This document shows, one piece after another, positions 13,210 through 25,252 of a stretch of DNA of 64,000 bases. Below the pieces are notes generated by a model. That model was given only the letters and a program-made list of their open reading frames with translations, was not told where the DNA came from and searched no databases. The position numbers and the translations under genes are program-made. This DNA is from Hygrophila difformis (lineage: Eukaryota; Streptophyta; Magnoliopsida; Lamiales; Acanthaceae). Numbering within the stretch: the stretch's first letter is position 1; the number at the start of each line of letters is the position of its first letter. Location: contig JAOANR010000002.1 in the NCBI GenBank assembly GCA_030278955.1, forward strand, positions 7,987,982 through 8,051,981, in the 5' to 3' direction.

Positions 13210-13470
13210 TACTTCCTCCATATTTTTTTAATTCTAACTTTTGCATAGTAAATACTATTCATTGAGTAATTTTGATTCGATTTTTCACCGCTACATAAGA
13301 TAACTCATAATCAAGTGATATCTTGTTAAATTCATCTAATCACGTAATTTTATAATATTCAAGTTGCATATTTTTTTTTATTATATAAAATTTGAGGTAT
13401 CACTCTTTAAAAAAATATGTATTAGATAGTGTGAAACAAAGAATGTTAAATTTTTTTGAATAGATGGATT
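13210..13470. mobile_element. Degenerate Stowaway-like MITE
   Basis: The left end (cttcctccat) and the body phrases (ttcattgagtaa, aagtgatatcttgtt) match the Stowaway copies elsewhere in the window. The right end is decayed. Confidence 0.45.
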
Positions 13471-13819
13471 ATATAATTAAGATTATGAATGGAATGGAGC
13501 CTAGCTATTCTATGGAGCAGCCTACTAATGCATAGCATTGATCATGCCCGTGAATTATGTACAACGTGGCATTCCAATTAAGAATTAATTGGGGTGTGAT
13601 TGGATGGCAATGGGTTCGGGCTAAGCTCGAGTCTTAGTTCTTATAAAAATAGATTCAGAATTAATACGTTGACATCCCTAAAGATAGCAATAGGTCGGGA
13701 TCAGATCTGGAACCGAATCGAACCCGAACCCCTGATTGGGTCTTGAATCTTGACGGATTCGACCCAAACCCATTGATATCCCTGCGTGTGAACATTATAT
13801 GAATATCATGTAATATGTA

Positions 13820-14156
13820 CTCCTTCCGCTCCATTATTTCTGTCTCACTTTCCTCTTTTGGTCGTCCCAACACTTTTGTCACATTTCAAATTTAGGAAAT
13901 AATTAAATAGTAATCACTAAACATACCCCAATTACATCACATTAATAAATAAATACCACTAATAAATCCAAACCCACAACTATCACATCATACATAAATA
14001 AATTAATTAAAAATTCAAACTAATTACCATCATCATCACATCATATAAATTTCTAATTTACCCCACTTTAAACATTAATCTACCCCTATACTAACTATCC
14101 CCACATAAAATACTGTGCCCAAAAGTTTTGAGACACAATAAGTGGGACGGAGGGAG
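13820..14156. mobile_element. Stowaway-type MITE
   Basis: Terminal inverted repeats ctccttccgctccattat and ataagtgggacggagggag flanked by TA (13818-13819 and 14157-14158). The interior is AT-rich. It is longer than the 260-bp family and has a different interior, so it is a separate family. Confidence 0.8.
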
Positions 14157-15336
14157 TATATGTGAAGTAATTGTTAGGTGCATTTTTGCATCAATTAATA
14201 ATTTGTGTAGTTGGGCATTGTAGTTGTTTATTTCTCTTAGGCTTTCAATTTGTTTGATACAATTGCTTATATCCCAATACTTGTCCATGTTTATATTTAT
14301 TTATTTATTCTTTACATTTTCAAGTTACTTAGGGGTTGGTACATGTGAAAATTTATGAAAATAAAAAATGACAAAAAGGGTGAAATGAAATTAAATGTGA
14401 CAAGAGCAATGATGGTGAAGAGACACATGTGTCTTTGGATTGAAGAAAATATGATTTTAGCTTTATATTGCTTTTTGGGGAGATTATGTAGTAGTATATG
14501 TGTGCAAATTTTTGTTGGATCCCATGTCCCATATGCTTACTTAAAAGTTTATGAACCACCTTATTCATGTGTCATTATGATTGAGAGACCATACACACAC
14601 ACACATTGACACACATAGTTGATTCTACTAAGTACTAACCATTATTTGGTTATGTATTTATATCTTAAAGAATGATTATGACAAAGATATTGGATTCAAG
14701 TTGTGGGCAATTAGTGTGTGTACTTTTGGGGAAGTTCAAAATGTGACACAAGGCAAATAAGTCTTTGTGAAAAAGTGAAGATAGTATGATGCTGTCCACT
14801 GGAAATTTGAATACACAGTAGAAGAAAGGGGAGGTTGGCAGCAGCAAGGCAATGCAGCATTTTGTCAAAGCAGCACACATGTATTGAATTTGCAAAAAGT
14901 TCAATTCTAACCATAAATGATTAATATAAATATAATTACTAGTTACTTCAATACTACTACTATATATATATATTCCTTAATACTACATATATCTTTGTGA
15001 TATGATTATTTGGTGGGTGTAACATTTATAATTAGCTGGGTAGAGTCCAAATTACAAAATGACATGTGGATAATGTATATAGGTGAAGAGAAAGTGGACA
15101 TTGGTTTTCTTTCATACTAGTAAAAATGATTTCTTTTTCCTTTCTTACTTGTAAATAATCATATTTCGACAGGGAACAAAAACCCCAGTATAATAGGGTT
15201 TAATTTGCCTGTGTGTAAAAATAATTTCATACTTAGATCACAAATTTCTAATTAATTGGGTTGATTTGAAATGCTAGTTTTGGTGAAATGATTTGATGAT
15301 TGGATTTAGTAAAATAGTATTAATATTTAAATAATA

Positions 15337-15596
15337 CTTCCTACGTTTTTTAAAGATAGCTACTGACCAACTCAGCACGCAGTCCAATGCACAATTTAAA
15401 CCATTAATAACTCAAATTCGGTAGAAGTAAAAATTCTAAAACTTCGGTATTTAAAAACTACAAGATGAGACGAATCTAACAATATCTCACTTGGCTATAT
15501 TTTAACTTGTATATCTATGATAAAACTTCAAATCAAAATGTTTAGGTGAATAGTGTCAATTTTATCAATGTAGCTATCTTTTCTAAACGGATGGAG
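15337..15596. mobile_element. Stowaway-type MITE
   Basis: Inverted ends cttcctacgttttttaaaga and tcttttctaaacggatggag between TA dinucleotides, about 260 bp. The interior matches the common family of this window. Confidence 0.75.
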
Positions 15597-15843
15597 TATT
15601 AAGAAAAGGGAGGTGGAAGAGGGGGGTGGGGGCTCCCAGCCATGAAGGAATCCGAAAAATAAAAAGTGAAAAAATGAGGATGATTATTGATTGCGCACAT
15701 GCAATCCTCCTCTCCAACACTTGCACAATTTTTTCAACCTTCTTTTTCTGCACCTGCAGCCTCCTATTCTTTTTTATACCCTATTCAGTCAGTATTCACA
15801 CTACTCCACACGAACACCACTACTACTCCCTCCTAAAATCATA

Positions 15844-15855
15844 CTACTTCCTTCG

Positions 15856-15886
<31 letters not shown>

Positions 15887-16100
15887 TAAAAGGTTAGACT
15901 TCTCATTTGCACGTATGTCAATGTACATTTTCAACGATTAATAACTCAAATTCGTTACAAGTAAAAAATTTAAAAATTTGATATTGAAAAACTACAAGAT
16001 GAGACAAATCAAACAAGATTTCACTTGGCTATATTTTGTCTTCCATAACTATAATAAAAATAGAAGTCAAAAGTGCTAGTAAGAAAAGTCAAAACATAAG
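15844..16100. mobile_element. Stowaway-like remnant with expanded poly-T
   Basis: A left end cttccttcg is followed by a run of about 24 T (15859-15882) and then the family interior (ttttcaacgattaataact, aacaagatttcacttggct). The right terminus is not recognisable. Confidence 0.5.
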
Positions 16101-16627
16101 GATTTCATGGGCAGGTGACGAAAGGATTTCGTTGCCTTGTTAGTTGCCTTGCGCTCTAGGCGACGAAGTTTTAGTCGACGACTTCAATAAAATTTCATCG
16201 CCAAATTCATCGCCTTGCCGCGAATTTCTTGTCGTGCTACTAGTATGTTTTGGTTTTTAATGCATATATTTGGGATGTTTGGAAGCCGACATATTTAGGA
16301 GTATATAGCGGATTCAATCAGCATATCCTCTCACAATTATCTCTCCGAATCTGCTATCTGCTAATGGATCCGCTGACTCCCAAACATCCCCATTGTTCTA
16401 TAATTTAATCTACTTTTACTTTTGAAGCTGCTAAGTTGCAAAAATTGCAAGAATATGTAATGTAATAGGAGTATAATAAGTAATAGTAATGAGTACTGTA
16501 GTGTTATAGAGTATAATATGCATGGGAGGCCAAGAAACACATGTAATGAAGAAGCACGTGCGACTGTGCAGAGACCGTACAAACAAATCCAATAAATACC
16601 AGTATACTTCTGTGCATTTGAAATACT

Positions 16628-16884
16628 AGCTCCGTTCTTTTTTATTTGCACGTTTTGACTTTTATCACTGTTCATTGAGTAGCTTTGACTCGACTTTTTA
16701 ATACAATTATATAAGATAAAATATAGTCAAGTGAGATCTTGTTGGATTCGTCTAATCGCATAGATTTAGAATATCAAATTTGCGTAATTTTTACTTGTGT
16801 GGAATTTGAGTTATTACGAATTAAAAATGTGCATTGAATTGCGTGAAATGTGGATATGTTGTATTTATTTAGTAACAGAGGAAG
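16628..16884. mobile_element. Stowaway-like MITE, diverged
   Basis: The interior (actgttcattgagtagcttt, aagtgagatcttgttgga) matches the common 260-bp family. The ends are agctccgttc on the left and cagaggaag before TA on the right. Confidence 0.6.
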
Positions 16885-17978
16885 TATGATAAATTGATAA
16901 TTGATGATGGTATATTAGTTGTGTTACACTTACAATCTTATTGGATGTCTATTTGACTTGCCCATCCCTTTGTCTTCCCATATTATGTAGTAAGTAATGT
17001 TTTCTTTTTTTTTTTGGGCAAAAAATAAAATTAAATTCCAAAATGCCTTTTTAAATTGGCATAATGGCCCATCTCAAATCCTACTTTGTCTCAACAAAAG
17101 TGATTGTCTGACTGAGTTAGATAGAGGACAGTATTGGATCATTGGTATTCTTCTTACATTTCCAAAAGGGGTAGTTGTAAACAAAAATTATGCCATATAT
17201 GCACACTATTAACACATGGTTAAATGTTTGATAACACCTTTTATTATTATTTAAAAATAGAACATAAGTTTACAGTCAAAAGATTCAAAAGCATTGGTGG
17301 GAAATCACAACACAAAGCATATATATTAAGCATGTCAAAAGATCCATAAACAATATTTATAAAAAAGTATAGAAAATCCAATATTTAATGTTTCTTTTTC
17401 TTTGGATCATTGTATACAATATATCCTTAAGCATTTACAATCTTTGGATAAAAATAAAGGGCTGAAATAAATTGAAAGTGTGTATTTTTAATTAATTGGA
17501 TGAACACTAACCGAACCCTTGAATGGAGAATGAAAAAATGAAAGAGAAAGGAAGAAAAGAAAATTCCTTTACATTATTAGTACATGTATAGCTTGCCTTT
17601 TAGGGGGTAAAAAAATCTTCCAACTTGAATCTTAGGGTTAGGTATTTGTCCATATTTAGGTTTGCAACCATCATAGAAGAAATAATAATCCAATAGGGAC
17701 TAGGTAATTAAATCTCTATAGTTTGTACTATATGCAAATAGAGACACACTACAAAGGTTTTAAAAGCTTCTCAAACACTTTACCACTGTGCCTCCATGTG
17801 GATTTGCTTTCCCAAGTCACATCACAATGTCCTACTTCATCCTTTTTTTCAAAATAAAAAATAAAATAAATAAACATAAAATATTGGGTCCAATATAATT
17901 GGGTCTACTTTTGATTGAGCTTTAAATTTAATGGGCTTCCTAAAAGTTTCATATAACCCAATAGTTGGTTCAACAAAA

Positions 17979-18050
17979 GGCCCAAATAGATAATTAAAAT
18001 CTTCATTTTCCAGAAGGTCCATTAACAGCAGGTTTTTTTAACTAGGCCCA
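17979..18050. promoter_or_regulatory. Site II-like GGCCCA motifs upstream of VPS2
   Basis: Two copies of aggcccaaat occur about 280-350 bp upstream of the VPS2 start codon. GGCCCA/TGGGCC (site II) elements are common in plant promoters of housekeeping and dividing-cell genes. Function here is inferred. Confidence 0.4.
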
Positions 18051-18331
18051 AATTATTTAAGATCTTGCCATGTGTCCGTCGACACCAGAACCCATTCCCA
18101 ACCGTTTGATCAAGTTGCGTTGATTTTCCTAAAGGAGATTCGTCTTCCATACCGCGTTAAAAGCTTAATGGTTTAGTTGAGCTCCCATTTTGCAACGAAA
18201 CTTGCTTGTGTGGTTTATCTCATTGTTCACCTGCAATAAATCCATACAAAAAGTCGTGTTGCGAGGCAAGGGTTCTTTTTTATCGCGGATCTCAATTGTT
18301 TGTGTGAAGCTAATCGATCCATCGAATAGCC

Positions 18332-20922
18332 ATGAGTTTCCTTTTCGGAAAGCGGAAGACTCCCGCAGGTCTGTTGTTTAATTTTGAAGCAATTTCTTTT
18401 GTGTGATTGTGTTTTGTCTTCTTTGTTAAATTATTCGGTTTTTTTGTTTGTGGGATTGAATTTGGGTGGAGGATCAGGGTGTGGTATGTTGATGATCTCT
18501 ACCGGAATGAGTTTTGATATCGTGATTATATTTTATAGGAACGAATTGCCGTTTGCAGAATTTGGGGTTAGGGTAATTCGTGGTTTAGGTGGAATTGAGA
18601 ACATGGTTGGAATTGGAAAATAGGGATGACATTTTTTGAATATATTGGATTGGAAAAGGCCTAAAACTATAAAAAAGACCATATGTTGATCTCGGATATA
18701 AGTATTACTTGTTTATAAGAGCTAGTTTGTTGAGGGAGATAGATGCAGAATTTTATGCAAATATTTGATCATTTGTTAGGTGGTTATTTAGCAGATTTAT
18801 TTTCTGTTAATCAGAAACCATGTTCTACATTAAGTTTGACTTCTTTGAACAAACTGCATCAACTTATTGAAACATGACTTCGTAAAATATGATGTCTGTT
18901 TTCAAGAATTCTTATTGCTTGAGTTCTTAGAGGCTTCTAGGAAACGTTGTTTTACTTTTCTTCTTGACGATTAAATGTAGCAAAAAGGTTAGTGCTATGT
19001 AGCTTGCGGTGTTTCTTGAATCATTGGAATGATTTGGGTATTAAGGCTTTATACTACTGAGACGGAAATATTGAATAGATACAACTGAGGGGCACAGAAT
19101 GGTAGGTGGATGCCTCTATTATTTATATAGAAATGGTACCAGTAAGAAATATGTATATTCATTATGTTGTTGACAGTATGTTACATTATCTAATGGTTGA
19201 GAAAGAAACATTGAGTTCTGTTACTCTGTAGTCTCAAACTAAGGCAAAGTGCAAGGATACATGAGTATATGGTAAGTCAGTCTGGAAATGTAATGTATAT
19301 GATTGCTCTTGCTGATCCGCTCTTTGATCTTTTGTAACTTGCAGAACTTCTGCGTGAAAATAAGAGAATGTTAGACAAATCAATCCGGGAAATTGAAAGG
19401 GAGAGGCAGGGCCTACAAGCACAAGAGAAGAAACTCATTGCAGAGATAAAGAAAAGTGCCAAGCAAGGGCAAATGGTTTGGCTACTCTTATATATTTATA
19501 AAATGTCTATGATATAGCTTTCTTTCTCAGTTATTTTCCTCATTTTGTTCTGAGTTCTGACATCACAATATGTGTAGTATAAGTCCCTGCATTCCAATTA
19601 AAATTTGACTATTTGGAGCAGTATTGGTGTTCTCGCTTCATTGTCTATGATTTTTAGGGAACTAAAGAGTTGAATTTAGGTGGCTACGGAACTAAAGAGT
19701 TTAATCTTTTAAATGCAGCACAAGCTGAAGCAAATTCTGCTTTTTTGATCTATTTTTTATCTTTAAATATGTTTTTGGAAATGTGGCATCTGTAGTTCAC
19801 CAATAATGTGGCATACAATGGGTATAGACTCTTATATTTAAATTATGACATACACACATTGAAAATTTCCTTTTCCATACTTAGAATAGTTAAAACTTTT
19901 GTGTAGCTGACTTCAATCGTATTCATATATGCATTATGGCCTCGTTGAATTCGTAGCTAGCACATGTCTTCCCTCTTCTCGTTAGCCAGGATATGGGATC
20001 TATAGTAATTGTAGCCCAGATGATCTTGTTGATCTATATCTCTGGAAAAAAATAATGTTATATTAATTGCTACTCTTTTTCCTTGTCCTGTGCATGCAAC
20101 ATTTGTGAGTGCACTTTTCTCAAATATGTGTTGATTTCAAAGTTTATCATGTCAGGGAGCTGTAAAAGTGATGGCCAAAGATCTTATTAGAACTCGTCAT
20201 CAGATTGAAAAGTTTTACAAGCTGAAATCTCAACTTCAAGGTGTATCTCTCAGAATCCAGGTATGTTTACAATATCTAACTGCACAAGCATTGCAGGTAA
20301 ACCTTTCTCGTCCATTCTTGAGATGGTTTACATAGATGTAGCAAGTCAAATCATATTATCTGTAATGAATGCTTCAAACTGTTCTGATAAATATTTCTAA
20401 TCCAGACATTAAAATCAACACAAGCTATGGGGGAGGCAATGAAAGGTGTTACCAAAGCAATGGGTCAAATGAATAGGCAGATGAACCTCCCATCACTGCA
20501 AAAGATAATGCAAGAATTCGAAAGGCAGAATGAGAGGATGGAATTGACCAGTGAGGTGATGGCAGATGCCATTGATGATGCTCTAGAAGGAGACGAGGAA
20601 GAAGAGGAAACGGAAGAGCTGGTGAGCCAGGTTCTTGATGAGATTGGCATTGACATCAATTCTGAGGTACAAATTCAGCTCTTCGCTTCTCTCTTTCTGG
20701 ACTTATGCACTGATTCTATTTTGTTTTGTTTTTGTATCACAAGATTAATTAAAACTTATTCTGTTGATGATGTAGCTCGTGAATGCTCCTTCCGCGGCTG
20801 TAGCTGCTCCAGCTGCAAAGAATAAGGTTCCACAAGCTGAGGCAACCGGGGCAGCCGGGAATGATGACGGTGCCATAGATAGCGACCTCCAGGCCAGGTT
20901 AGACAATTTGAGGAGGATGTAA
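18332..20922 (+). CDS. VPS2.1: ESCRT-III subunit VPS2 (CHMP2A-type), 5 exons, 226 aa
   Basis: Exons 18332-18368, 19345-19475, 20156-20260, 20406-20666 and 20776-20922 join in phase with GT-AG introns to give 226 residues, matching plant VPS2.1 in length. The start MSFLFGKRKTPAELLRENKR and the basic helix KVMAKDLIRTRHQIEKFY are the conserved Snf7-domain core that binds membrane and neighbouring subunits. An acidic stretch (residues about 158-168) and the C-terminal MIM1-like helix DSDLQARLDNLRRM, which recruits the VPS4 ATPase, complete the family layout. ESCRT-III polymerises on endosomes to bud vesicles into multivesicular bodies and sort ubiquitinated cargo to the vacuole. Exon 1 encodes only 12 residues and is easily missed. 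No break is seen. The assignment to VPS2.1 rather than a paralogue is from memory of the family. Confidence 0.95.
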
Positions 20923-21376
20923 TTTGTTTGTAATATATACAATATGTTCCAGGAGACATGAAATGATATACTATGCGACGTTGTTACATTTGTGAAAATA
21001 TCTCAATGCAAGGTTTGTTTACATCTTGAATTTCAACAAGATTCCACTACTTGCCACATCTAGAATATATGAATTCTGCCCGACTCTGCATCATTTCTTT
21101 TTGAGTTCTTAAAACATGGTGGTCATAAAACAGACGGCCTGGATAATTCTTGTAGTGGTGCAGAAAGGAAGAACACAGAATTGCATTGACCATTTCAATT
21201 TATGTGCACCTTTCTACAATATTTTCCTTTCCCTGTATAAATATTTATCCATCACCTGATTAGGACAGTAGGCCCTGCCTAAGTTTTCTACTGGTATTAT
21301 TATTCTAGACAAAACGATTGGTTTATCTACACGAATACATGCCATGCCACCTCTGCAACAATGGCTGCAGAGTCCT

Positions 21377-21958
21377 TCAAACTAAGTAGGCCGATCCCAG
21401 CAACCCTTCTCGGGAATGCTCGGACGGCTCTACGATGTCAGGTCGATGGTCGGCAGATACCCCGTGGAGGACAGCTGGTTCCACCACCGGGGTACGGCAG
21501 AGGGGGCAGTCCACATGGGAATGAAGCCACATATCTATACAGGGAGCATGAAAGCAGTGGCCACACCTTGGCAGCTGCTTTACTTCCTCTCCTTCTTCGA
21601 ACACAGATAGGCAGACTGCACATTCAGAGTCACCGCCGTCTCCATCTCCATCTCCATCTCCACCATCCTCCCTCTTGTACTTGAAGCTGCTGACAGACTC
21701 ATGAAACCTCCTCCTCAACCCTGAGGAGGTGCCTCCTCCTCCTCCTCCTCCTCCTGGGATCTGGGGGCCCCCTGCCCTTTGCCGCGACCTGTAATCTGTG
21801 AACTCCAGGCAGAACTTCACGACCAGGAGATTGTAGAGTGCCAGCACGATGGCTGCTGTGCCGACGACAACAAGACCGTAGTACAACATGGACATGCTTG
21901 ATCTCTGTGGACCAGGTGGTGTGTGTATCAGTGGATGCGGGCTTGGAGAATCTCCCAT
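21377..21958 (-). CDS. ATL-type RING-H2 E3 ubiquitin ligase, 193 aa
   Basis: A single-exon frame with the standard ATL architecture: one N-terminal membrane segment (residues about 24-47), a linker with eight glycines (69-76), a Gly/Asp repeat (98-110), then a RING-H2 finger at 113-154. Spacing is C-x2-C-x15-C-x1-H-x2-H-x2-C-x10-C-x2-C, with the conserved WLHSH and DCPLC. ATL proteins are membrane-anchored E3 ligases, and many respond quickly to elicitors or stress; the substrate is unknown. Intronless structure is usual for the family. It is convergent with VPS2, with 454 bp between stop codons. The Gly and Gly/Asp tracts are simple-sequence coding repeats likely to vary between alleles. The exact ATL number cannot be assigned. 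Confidence 0.9.
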   Translation of the reverse strand: MGDSPSPHPLIHTPPGPQRSSMSMLYYGLVVVGTAAIVLALYNLLVVKFCLEFTDYRSRQRAGGPQIPGGGGGGGGTSSGLRRRFHESVSSFKYKREDGGDGDGDGDGGDSECAVCLSVFEEGEEVKQLPRCGHCFHAPCIDMWLHSHVDCPLCRTPVVEPAVLHGVSADHRPDIVEPSEHSREGLLGSAYLV

Positions 21959-22230
21959 GTAGGAGATAAGCTTAAGCTTCAGGAGGGAGGCGTTGGTTGG
22001 ATTTTCTTGGAAGTTTTTAGAAGCTGTGATTATTTATATCAGAGAGGAGAAATCTTGGAGGTGTGGGACTCCTGGGGATATATATGCAGAGAGATTTTAC
22101 TTCTATTAGTTAACTTTGAGGGGTGATGAGGACTGGTGGGTCAGAGGGGACAAAAAATAAATATTTGTTCCATATTGTGAACAAGGTAGAATAAGACAAT
22201 TGGGTGAAGGATTTAACTTGTTTTATTATT

Positions 22231-22406
22231 ATTATTATTAATTTTTTAAAACATTGACACTAATGTCTCGTGTGTGTGTGTGGGAGTTTAAGCTACACAA
22301 ATTATAAAGGGATAAAGAGGAGGGATATGGGAGCGGATGAATATCAAACCCTAACCATAAGGTTGGAAGTTAGGGGACATGACCACTAGGCGAAGTCCCC
22401 GTTCCC
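22231..22406 (-). mobile_element. tRNA-derived SINE (family B)
   Basis: Minus-strand copy of a SINE seen about seven times here. A 17-bp target duplication with one mismatch (aacttgttttattatta / aacttgtcttattatta) flanks it at 22214-22230 and 22407-22423. The body shares the tail (tgtgtgtgggagtttaagct) with the other copies. Confidence 0.8.
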
Positions 22407-22879
22407 AACTTGTCTTATTATTAATGTGCAGATAAGGAAGGAAAATGCAATGGTGTAAAATGGTAGTAATACTACTAGACAAGTAGACACAGAAAAGTGG
22501 TCTATGGTAAGATGTAGCTTTCAAGATCTCATAGTGGTCTATGGTAATAAGATGTACTTAGTAACATACTAATAGTTCTTGCAGGGCCCTGCTCGATGGA
22601 TTTCTTCACTCTTATTATTATATAATAATTATAATTGTAATTGTACAATTAGCAAATGCGTGGTCCTTTGATTTGAAAATGGTGCTAAGTTATTAAATAA
22701 ACTTTATTAAAAGGATTGATTGATCATATTGCATTCGATAATACTTGTAGAGTTGTTTAATATGTGTGCATATACATCTATAGTTGCTGCCTTGCTTAGT
22801 AGTTAGTACAGATGGAGATTTTTTTATTATTTATATATATATTTATTTATTTATTTTTGTATTAGTAGTGCTATTATTA

Positions 22880-23344
22880 CTCCCCGTGTATAATATTACC
22901 ACTATTAAAAGTGGTCGCTATTCTTTTTTGGGGTGTCCCAATAAGGTTGGCCACTTTCCCTTTTAAGCAAATTAGATTAACAAAAGCATAATTAAAAACC
23001 CCACAATAATGACAATTGTACTTTCTGCAAAAAGTCCCTATATATGTTTAACCATTAATATCTCAAAATGGGTATAAATAAAAATTATATAAAATATATA
23101 TTCTAAAACTATACGATTAGACGATTCCAACATGACCACACTTGACTATTTTTTTTTATTTCTACATCATTACGATAACATTAAGTCAAAGTTAAATAAT
23201 AAATATGGATAAAAGTCAAATGTAACCATTATAAATTAAATAGATGGATTAGTCAAATTTACTCACATTACTTTAACTACTAAACACCACAACCTAAATT
23301 CCCGTTCCAAAAGAAAGTGGTCACTTTTAATGGGAAGGATGGAG
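22880..23344. mobile_element. Stowaway-type MITE, enlarged
   Basis: Flanked by TA, with ctccccgtg on the left and gggaaggatggag on the right; both ends continue into accactattaaaagtggtc-like inverted sequence. At about 465 bp it is longer than the common 260-bp family, suggesting an internal duplication or nested copy. Confidence 0.6.
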
Positions 23345-23495
23345 TATTTTGTTGGTTTATACTATATGACGTGTGATTTTATTTATATGTGCATATTTAT
23401 GGTAGGACGTGATGTGTGTATCATTTTCAGTTTATACTCTCCGACCCAAGATATTAACTTCATTTTTTTTGGGTAAGCAGATATTAACTTCATTT

Positions 23496-23665
23496 TTTTT
23501 TTTTTTTTTTTACGGAACAGCCTATACAGGCTAGAGAAGTGGTGGGGGCCCATGCCACACAATTACAAAGGGGAAAAGGGGAGGGATAGGGGCCGGGTGG
23601 GATTCGAACCCTCAACCTTAGGTTGAGAGCGAGGGGCTTAACCACTTGGGCTAAGTCCCAATCCC
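23496..23665 (-). mobile_element. tRNA-derived SINE (family B)
   Basis: Minus-strand copy with a poly-A tail (T run at 23491-23510), the 3' region ggtgggggcccatgcca, the box B complement gggattcgaaccc, and the box A region cttaaccacttgggctaag. A 15-bp target duplication (atattaacttcattt) lies at 23481-23495 and 23666-23680. Confidence 0.88.
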
Positions 23666-23759
23666 ATATTAACTTCATTTGAGATGGCCACAGTTGTTTT
23701 TCTTTTCTACTACTATTTTTTTTTCCTTTTTCTTTATATACAAAATACTGATAGATTAG

Positions 23760-24157
23760 GGGTCTGTTCTGCACGCAGCTTTTGAGAGCTTTTGGTAGCT
23801 TTAGCTTTTATTTCAAAACAAAAGCCCCGTTCTGCACACTAGCTTTTGGTAGCTTTTGGGAGCTTTTGGAAGCTTCTTTTTAGAAGCTACCTGTAGTAGC
23901 GTTAAAAAATAAGCTAGGAGCTTATTTTTGAGCAATCACAATTTTAACCCAATAACCAACTCACTACCCAATAGTCTACATAAATATTTGTCCTTTTATG
24001 TCATTTCATACATTTTTTCACAGCTACAGCTAGTTGTATAAAACACTTAAATAAAACTGACAGCTACAGCTCCCACAGCTCCTTACAGCTCCAGCTCCCT
24101 ACAGCTCTAGCTTGCAGCTACAGCTCACAGGTACAGTTCTGCGTGCAGAACAAACCC
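23760..24157. mobile_element. Palindromic MITE with AGCTTTTGG / ACAGCTCC arrays
   Basis: The ends gggtctgttctgcacgcag and ctgcgtgcagaacaaaccc are inverted repeats with three mismatches, flanked on both sides by TAG. The interior is made of short degenerate repeats, agcttttggtag on the left arm and cagctacagctc on the right arm, which are partly complementary. The 3-bp duplication suggests PIF/Harbinger, but this is uncertain. Confidence 0.7.
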
Positions 24158-24659
24158 TAGGAGGAGAAATATTAGTGGTTAGAGGTAGAGGAGGTGATGT
24201 AGGTAAAAGAATCGATTGAAGTGAAAGTGTTATTTATAGTGTGGAATTATTATAGGATATATAATTGAGTAAATTATTGAATGAAAGAAATACTTTTAGA
24301 TAAGTTATTGACGTACAAAAAGTTGATTTAATAGAAATTGGATTACAATTTAATAAAAATTCAATTTAAAAAATCTAAAATACATTTAACATTAAAAGTA
24401 AAAATTTAAAATGACACTCAACAGTTCTACGAAAGCAACAACTCAAATTATTTTATAATCCATAATTTTTCTAGACTTTTGAATGTCTTTCTTTCGGTAT
24501 GACAGAGGATAAAATAAGAAAAAAAAAATTATGGTTCTGAAAATTATGAGAAAAATATATCAAGATTAATCTTATTTTATAGATCTAAAAAGGTATGATT
24601 GTTAGTATTTTTATTTTATTTTGTTAAATTATACTTTTTTGATAATTTAATTTAAATAC

Positions 24660-24823
24660 GAGGGATTGAAGACTTGGTCTAGTGATCAAGTTCCTTACTT
24701 CCAACCTAATAATTGGGAGTTTGATTATCCATCCGACCTATTGTGCCTCTCATTTGTCCATTTGTAATTTGTGTGGTTTGAGCTCCCACACACCTTTGCC
24801 AATAGTCAATAGTTGCCGAAAAA
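24660..24823 (+). mobile_element. tRNA-derived SINE (family B)
   Basis: Plus-strand copy with a head ggtctagtgatcaagt, a decayed box B (gagtttgattatc) and the family tail gtgtggtttgagctcccaca. An 11-bp duplication (aatttaaatac) lies at 24649-24659 and 24824-24834. The right copy overlaps the TA target of the adjacent Stowaway. Confidence 0.75.
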
Positions 24824-24833
24824 AATTTAAATA

Positions 24834-25094
24834 CTCCCTCCGTCCCACTTTAGTTGGCTGGTTTGACTTTTTGGTACTGTTCATTGTTTAAATTTAACTC
24901 AATGTTATTGCAAATATATATATTTAAAAAATAGTCGAGTTGGGTCTTGTTAGAATCGCAAAATTATGTAGTTTTAGAATATGTATTTTACATAATTTTT
25001 TGTTGCACATATTTTGAGATATTGACGATTGAAAATGTGCATTAGATTGTGTGTAGAAATGAAATAAGACATGTTAAATGAGACGGAGAGAGTA
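24834..25094. mobile_element. Stowaway-type MITE
   Basis: Ends ctccctccgtcccacttt and ttaaatgagacggagagag, TA on both sides, about 260 bp. It abuts the SINE at 24660-24823. Confidence 0.85.
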
Positions 25095-25217
25095 CTAAAT
25101 AAGTAAAAATAATGAAATATACATATTAGACATTTGTATTTATTTATAGAAATAGAGTGATGGTAATTAAATGGATTAAGATTAATATTGATGTTTTTTA
25201 TTATTATTATTTTGATG

Positions 25218-25252
<35 letters not shown>

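Larger units (their letters stand above)
12917..18331. other. Gene-free interval between the BG1-like and VPS2 genes
   Basis: Apart from the MITEs listed separately, this 5.4 kb is AT-rich with only short frames and no recognisable protein similarity. A small GC-richer patch at about 16110-16230, with repeated tcgccttg and gcgacgaag words, is unexplained. Confidence 0.5.

Noticed and set aside
15859..15882. Poly-T as a terminator or functional tract
   Set aside because: It lies within a degraded Stowaway, and similar A/T runs are common in this AT-rich DNA.
21361..21684. 107-codon plus-strand ORF over the ATL gene
   Set aside because: Antisense to the RING-H2 coding sequence, which has the clear family signature.
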